A stretch of 64,000 bases of DNA from Pseudomonas sp. GOM7 (GTDB lineage: Bacteria; Pseudomonadota; Gammaproteobacteria; Pseudomonadales; Pseudomonadaceae): positions 4,092,001-4,156,000 of the forward strand of contig NZ_CP113519.1 of NCBI RefSeq assembly GCF_026723825.1, in the 5' to 3' direction. The translations under genes were made by a program, and so were the position numbers. Positions 60,184 through 64,000 of the stretch are shown here, piece by piece (position 1 is the stretch's first letter; each line of letters begins with the position of its first letter). The notes beneath the pieces were generated by a model. It saw nothing but the letters and a program-made list of their open reading frames with translations. It searched no databases and was not told where the DNA came from.

Positions 60184-61701
60184 ATGGAATTTCTCGTCAA
60201 AAGCACCCGCCCGGAAACCCTGAAGACCGCCACCCTGGTCGTCACCATCGGCGAGGGCCGCAAGCTGGGTGATGCCGCCAAGGCCGTCGACCAAGCCAGC
60301 AACGGCGCGATCACCACGGTACTCAAGCGTGGCGACCTCGCCGGCAAGCCGGGCCAGACCCTGCTGCTGCACGGCCTGCCGGGGCTCAAGGCCGAGCGCG
60401 TGCTGCTGGTGGGCTGTGGCAAGGGCGATCTGTCCGACCGCCAACTGCGCAAGTTGGTTGCCAGCGTGCACGGCGTGCTCAAGGGACTGGGCGGCAGCGA
60501 CGCCTTGCTGGCCCTGGGCGAACTCAAGGTCAAGGGCCGTGATGCCTATGGCAAGACCCGCCTGATCCTGGAAACCCTGGCCGACGGTGGCTACCTGTTC
60601 GAGCAATTCAAGAGCAAGAAGAGCGACCCGCGTGCCCTGAAGAAAGTCACGCTGGTGGTCGACAAGGCCGAGCTGGCCGATGCCGAGCGCGCCCTGCAGC
60701 ATGCCCGCGCCATCGCCACGGGCGTGGCCTTCACCAAGGATCTGGGCAACCTGCCGCCGAACCTGTGCCACCCCAGCTACCTGGCCGAAGAGGCCAAGGC
60801 TCTGGGCAAGGCACACAAGAACCTCAAGGTGGAAATCCTCGACGAGAAGAAGCTCAAGGAGCTGGGCGCCGGCGCCTTCCTCGCCGTGGCCCAGGGCAGC
60901 GAGCAGCCGCCACGCATGATCGTCATGCACTACCAGGGCGGCAAGAAGGACGACAAACCCTTCGCCCTGGTCGGCAAGGGCATCACCTTCGACACTGGTG
61001 GTATCAGCATCAAACCGGCAGCCAGCATGGACGAGATGAAGTACGACATGTGCGGCGCCGCCAGCGTCTTCGGCACCCTCAAGGCGGTGCTCGAGCTGCA
61101 ACTGCCGATCAACCTGGTGTGCCTGCTGGCCTGCGCCGAGAACATGCCCAGCGGCCGCGCCACCCGCCCCGGCGACATCGTCACCACCATGAGCGGACAG
61201 ACCGTGGAAATCCTCAACACCGACGCCGAAGGCCGCCTGGTGCTGTGCGACACCCTGACCTACGCCGAGCGTTTCAAGCCGCAGGCGGTGATCGACATCG
61301 CCACCCTCACCGGCGCCTGCATCGTCGCCCTGGGCAGCAATGTATCCGGCCTGATGGGCAACAACGACACGCTGATCAAGCAGATCCTCAAGGCGGGTGA
61401 AACGGCCGACGACCGCGCCTGGCAACTGCCGCTGTACGACGAGTATCAGGAACAGCTCGACAGCCCCTTCGCCGACATCGCCAACATCGGCGGGCCGAAG
61501 GCCGGCACCATCACCGCTGGTTGCTTCCTGTCGCGCTTCGCCAAGAACTTCCACTGGGCGCACCTGGACATCGCCGGCACCGCCTGGATCAGCGGCGGCA
61601 AGGACAAGGGCGGCACTGGCCGTCCGGTACCGCTGCTGACCCAGTACCTGCTGGATCGCAGCGAAAGCAGCCGCAAGCGGCAAGCCGCAAGCGACAAATA
61701 A
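60184..61701 (+). CDS. pepA: Leucyl aminopeptidase (PepA/PhpA)
   Basis: A 505-residue M17 dizinc aminopeptidase. Metal and catalytic residues lie in VGKGITFDTGGISIKPAASM, MPSGRATRPGDIVTTMSGQT and the signature NTDAEGRLVLCDTLTYAE. The ATG at 60184 (MEFLVKSTRPE) is the family start. The last dozen residues (SSRKRQAASDK end) are encoded by the left arm of a repeat element, which lengthens the protein by about 10 residues relative to P. aeruginosa PhpA as I recall it. Confidence 0.95.
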   Translation: MEFLVKSTRPETLKTATLVVTIGEGRKLGDAAKAVDQASNGAITTVLKRGDLAGKPGQTLLLHGLPGLKAERVLLVGCGKGDLSDRQLRKLVASVHGVLKGLGGSDALLALGELKVKGRDAYGKTRLILETLADGGYLFEQFKSKKSDPRALKKVTLVVDKAELADAERALQHARAIATGVAFTKDLGNLPPNLCHPSYLAEEAKALGKAHKNLKVEILDEKKLKELGAGAFLAVAQGSEQPPRMIVMHYQGGKKDDKPFALVGKGITFDTGGISIKPAASMDEMKYDMCGAASVFGTLKAVLELQLPINLVCLLACAENMPSGRATRPGDIVTTMSGQTVEILNTDAEGRLVLCDTLTYAERFKPQAVIDIATLTGACIVALGSNVSGLMGNNDTLIKQILKAGETADDRAWQLPLYDEYQEQLDSPFADIANIGGPKAGTITAGCFLSRFAKNFHWAHLDIAGTAWISGGKDKGGTGRPVPLLTQYLLDRSESSRKRQAASDK

Positions 61702-61791
61702 CAGCCCTGCAACCCAGCCACCAGGGCACTTCGGTTCATCGAAGTGCCCTTGCTTTTTCTTGCAGCTTGCCGCTTGAAGCTTGAGACTTGC
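61669..61791. repeat. CTTG-heptad inverted-repeat element, copy 3
   Basis: The left arm (CCGCAAGCGGCAAGCCGCAAG, 61669-61697) lies inside the 3' end of pepA. The right arm (CTTGCAGCTTGCCGCTTGAAG, then CTTGAGACTTG) ends 6 nt before holC. The pepA terminator sits between the arms. Confidence 0.65.
61723..61760 (+). terminator. Terminator of pepA
   Basis: AGGGCACTTCG (61723-61733), 6-nt loop, CGAAGTGCCCT (61740-61750), then TGCTTTTTC. Confidence 0.85.
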
Positions 61792-61796
61792 CCACC

Positions 61797-62216
61797 ATGC
61801 CCAGAATCGAGTTCTACGTCCTCTCCTCCGCTGACGCCGAAGGTCGCCTGCGCGCGGCCTGCCAGTTGGCGCTGAAGGCCTGGAGCGCGGGCCTGCCGGT
61901 ATTTGTGCGTGGCAGCGACGAAGCACAGTGCGGCGAGCTCGACGAGATGCTCTGGCGTTTCAAGGCCGAACGCTTTGTGCCGCATGATCTGCACCGCGAT
62001 GCGCCGCTGTCGCCCGTGACGCTGGGTATCGACGACGTGCCCAGTGTCGAACAGGGCGTGCTGATCAACCTCGGCAACAATCTGTCGCCCCATGTCGAGC
62101 GCTTCTCGCGCATCATCGAGATCGTCAACCAGCAGCCCGAACTGCTCAGCGCCTGTCGCGAGAATTTCCGTATCTATCGTCAGCGCGGGTATGATCCCAA
62201 GCGCGTCGAACTTTAG
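61797..62216 (+). CDS. holC: DNA polymerase III subunit chi
   Basis: A 139-residue HolC that binds SSB and links the clamp loader to it. It begins PRIEFYVLSSADAEGRLRAA and has FVRGSDEAQCGELDEMLWRF, FVPHDLHRDAPLSPVTLG and EIVNQQPELLSACRENFRIY. A TTG 9 nt earlier in frame is possible, but the ATG at 61797 is preferred. A repeat arm occupies the ribosome-binding region. Confidence 0.94.
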   Translation: MPRIEFYVLSSADAEGRLRAACQLALKAWSAGLPVFVRGSDEAQCGELDEMLWRFKAERFVPHDLHRDAPLSPVTLGIDDVPSVEQGVLINLGNNLSPHVERFSRIIEIVNQQPELLSACRENFRIYRQRGYDPKRVEL

Positions 62217-62276
62217 TCTGCAGCGACGCTCACACCTCTCGTCACCCTAGCCCTCTTACCCGCTGCGTCGATCACC

Positions 62277-62729
62277 ATGGACACCCCCAAGCCTCCGCAA
62301 AAGCCCGCTCAGCTACTGCATGACCTGGAGTCGATTCGCGAGCTGCTGGGCGACAGCAGCAGCGAGCCGTCACTGCTGATTGACTCGCTCGACCCGGACA
62401 GCATTCCCGTGCTCTCCGACATCGTCAGCGCGCCGCCAGGGCCGCCGCCGCCCTTCCACACCACACCGCCTGCCCAACCCGCGCCAGCGCCAGCGCCAAC
62501 GCCCAAAGCCACGGGCACCGCGCCGACCAGTGACGCCGTGCGAACCAGCCTGGAGCCGCGCCTGCACGACAGCGCCCGCGAGCTGCAGCACCTGAGCGGC
62601 GAACTGCGCGCCGCCGCGCAATTGATCCTGCAAGACGTGATCGACGATTTCGTGCCGCAGATCGAAGCCGAGCTCAAGCGCCGTCTCGAAGCCCGCCTGC
62701 CGCGCCTGTTGCCGCCGCGCAAACCCTGA
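62277..62729 (+). CDS. Conserved Pseudomonas protein between holC and valS, function unknown
   Basis: A 150-residue hydrophilic protein. The N-terminal third is acidic (LHDLESIRELLGDSSSEPSL). A Pro/Ala linker covers about residues 53-80 (including GPPPPF and PAPAPAPTPK). A helical C-terminal part (ELRAAAQLILQDVIDDFVPQ) ends in a basic stretch. The holC-hypothetical-valS order is conserved in pseudomonads. I do not recognise a domain. Its acidic N-terminus and placement could suggest a replication-linked role, which is speculation. Confidence 0.7.
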   Translation: MDTPKPPQKPAQLLHDLESIRELLGDSSSEPSLLIDSLDPDSIPVLSDIVSAPPGPPPPFHTTPPAQPAPAPAPTPKATGTAPTSDAVRTSLEPRLHDSARELQHLSGELRAAAQLILQDVIDDFVPQIEAELKRRLEARLPRLLPPRKP

Positions 62730-62777
62730 CGCACGTCCCAGCCCTGCCCGCCCCCCTGGGGCTGGCAAGCCCTGGAT

Positions 62778-62807
62778 CTTGTAGCTTGAGGCTTATGGCT
62801 TGGCGCT
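62778..62807. repeat. CTTG-heptad element, single arm (copy 4)
   Basis: CTTGTAGCTTGAGGCTTATG followed by GCTTGG matches only the right arm of the other copies. A TATACT sequence at 62817-62822 just beyond it could be the valS -10 region. Confidence 0.5.
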
Positions 62808-62864
62808 CATAAGCGTTATACTTGCCGGCTTTTCCGATCAGCCGTCACAAGGGTCCCGCCGCGC

Positions 62865-64000
62865 ATGGACAAGACCTACCAGCCGCACGCCATCGAATCC
62901 AACTGGTACCAGACCTGGGAGAAGAACAACTACTTCGCCCCGCAAGGTAGCGGTGAGCCTTACACCATCATGATCCCGCCGCCGAACGTCACCGGCAGCC
63001 TGCACATGGGTCACGGCTTCAACAACGCGATCATGGATGCGCTGATCCGCTTCCGCCGCATGCAGGGCCGCAACACCCTGTGGCAGCCGGGCACCGACCA
63101 CGCCGGTATCGCCACCCAGATGGTGGTGGAGCGCCAGCTCGCCGCGCAGGGTATCGGCCGTCACGACCTGGGCCGCGAGAAATTCCTGGAGAAAGTCTGG
63201 GAATGGAAGAACCAGTCCGGCGGCACCATCACCCGCCAGATCCGCCGCCTGGGCAGCTCGGTAGACTGGTCGCGCGAGCGCTTCACCATGGACGACGGCC
63301 TGTCCGAAGCGGTCAAGGAAGCCTTCGTCCGTCTGCATGAAGACGGCCTGATCTACCGCGGCAAGCGCCTGGTCAACTGGGACACCAAGTTCCACACCGC
63401 CATTTCCGACCTGGAAGTGGAAAACCACGACGAGAAAGGCTCGCTGTGGAACCTGCGCTACCCGCTGGCCGACGGCAAGAAGACCGCCGAAGGCAAGGAC
63501 TACCTGATCGTCGCCACCACCCGCCCGGAAACCATGCTCGGCGACAGCGCCGTGGCCGTGCATCCGGAAGACGAGCGCTACAAGGCGCTGATTGGCAGCT
63601 ACGTCGAACTGCCGCTGCTGGGCCGTCGTATCCCGATCATCGCCGACGACTACTGCGACCCCGAGTTCGGCACCGGCTGCGTGAAGATCACCCCGGCGCA
63701 TGACTTTAACGACTACGAAGTGGGCAAGCGCCACAACCTGCCGCTGATCAACATCTTCGACAAGAACGCCGCAGTGCTGGCCACTGCCCAGGTGTTCAAC
63801 CTCGACGGCAGCGTCAACGAGCAGGTCGAGGCCAACATTCCAGCGCAGTTCGCCGGGCTGGATCGCTTCGAGGCGCGCAAGCAGATCGTCACTGCCTTCG
63901 AGGCTGCCGGCCTGCTGGAGAAGATCGAAGACCACGCCCTGAAAGTGCCGAAGGGCGACCGCTCCGGCACCGTGATCGAGCCCTGGCTGACCGACCAGTG
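62865..64000 (+). CDS. valS: Valyl-tRNA synthetase, 3' end cut by window edge
   Basis: The first 378 or so residues of a class I synthetase. It begins MDKTYQPHAIESNWYQTWEK. The HIGH motif is PPPNVTGSLHMGHGFNNA. LWQPGTDHAGIATQMVVERQ follows. The editing domain begins near residue 200, with VATTRPETMLGDSAVAVHPE and GTGCVKITPAHDFNDYEVG. The KMSKS loop is outside the window. Confidence 0.96.
   Translation, partial: MDKTYQPHAIESNWYQTWEKNNYFAPQGSGEPYTIMIPPPNVTGSLHMGHGFNNAIMDALIRFRRMQGRNTLWQPGTDHAGIATQMVVERQLAAQGIGRHDLGREKFLEKVWEWKNQSGGTITRQIRRLGSSVDWSRERFTMDDGLSEAVKEAFVRLHEDGLIYRGKRLVNWDTKFHTAISDLEVENHDEKGSLWNLRYPLADGKKTAEGKDYLIVATTRPETMLGDSAVAVHPEDERYKALIGSYVELPLLGRRIPIIADDYCDPEFGTGCVKITPAHDFNDYEVGKRHNLPLINIFDKNAAVLATAQVFNLDGSVNEQVEANIPAQFAGLDRFEARKQIVTAFEAAGLLEKIEDHALKVPKGDRSGTVIEPWLTDQ

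Noticed and set aside
60142..61926. 594-codon minus-strand frame opposite pepA
   Set aside because: Antisense shadow; pepA has intact M17 motifs on the other strand.
1..64000. CRISPR array, rRNA operon, intact IS element or prophage
   Set aside because: No regularly spaced identical repeats, rRNA sequence, transposase/integrase gene or phage structural gene was recognised.

Overview
The window is chromosomal DNA of a gammaproteobacterium, almost certainly a Pseudomonas of the mendocina/oleovorans/pseudoalcaligenes type. The evidence is high GC with GC-rich third positions, the Entner-Doudoroff/glucose-uptake cluster (gts, gltR-gltS, glk, edd, gap), and a long run of housekeeping genes in the order I know from P. 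aeruginosa between guaA and valS. Species identity is inference.

Left part (1-9.7 kb): a glucose uptake and catabolism cluster. On the minus strand lie edd-glk, a two-component system (gltR-gltS), an AGE-family sugar epimerase/isomerase, gtsA and the start of gtsB, which is cut by the window edge. gap is divergent from edd. The edd/gap gap holds palindromes that are candidate HexR-type operators. AACAACAA motifs, the Crc/Hfq type, precede gap, gltR and gtsA.

Accessory pocket (9.7-13.9 kb): base composition drops and gene content becomes variable. It holds a broken Fic-family remnant, then a tightly coupled pair on the minus strand: an OLD/RecF-like AAA ATPase followed by a DUF4276 TOPRIM-like protein. 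This pair is the best candidate for an under-described, possibly anti-phage, system. Just upstream of the pair is a diverged relic of the 3' end of guaA (about 72% identical over 90 bp to the intact gene 1.5 kb away). It marks the pocket as an old insertion site at the guaA 3' end. An SDR-type epimerase/reductase sits between relic and guaA.

Middle part (13.9-33 kb): guaB-guaA, a Fur-box-preceded TonB receptor, a frameshifted conserved gene, a PACE efflux protein with divergent LysR regulator, xseA, an M23 peptidase, an MscS-type channel, a GST, leuA with a candidate leader peptide, an alcohol dehydrogenase, and an aminotransferase/omega-amidase pair.

Right part (31.7-64 kb): a nearly unbroken housekeeping block. 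On the minus strand lie der-bamB-yfgM-hisS-ispG-rodZ-pilF-rlmN-ndk, then iscRSUA-hscBA-fdx-iscX, cysE and trmJ. suhB is on the plus strand. secF-secD-yajC-tgt-queA follow on the minus strand. After them come tRNA-Leu(CAA), a cold-shock gene with a long leader, an RDD protein, lptG/lptF, and pepA-holC-hypothetical-valS, with valS cut by the right edge. Four intergenic copies of a CTTG-heptad inverted-repeat element and two other palindromic repeats are scattered through the window. No rRNA, CRISPR array or intact insertion sequence was seen.
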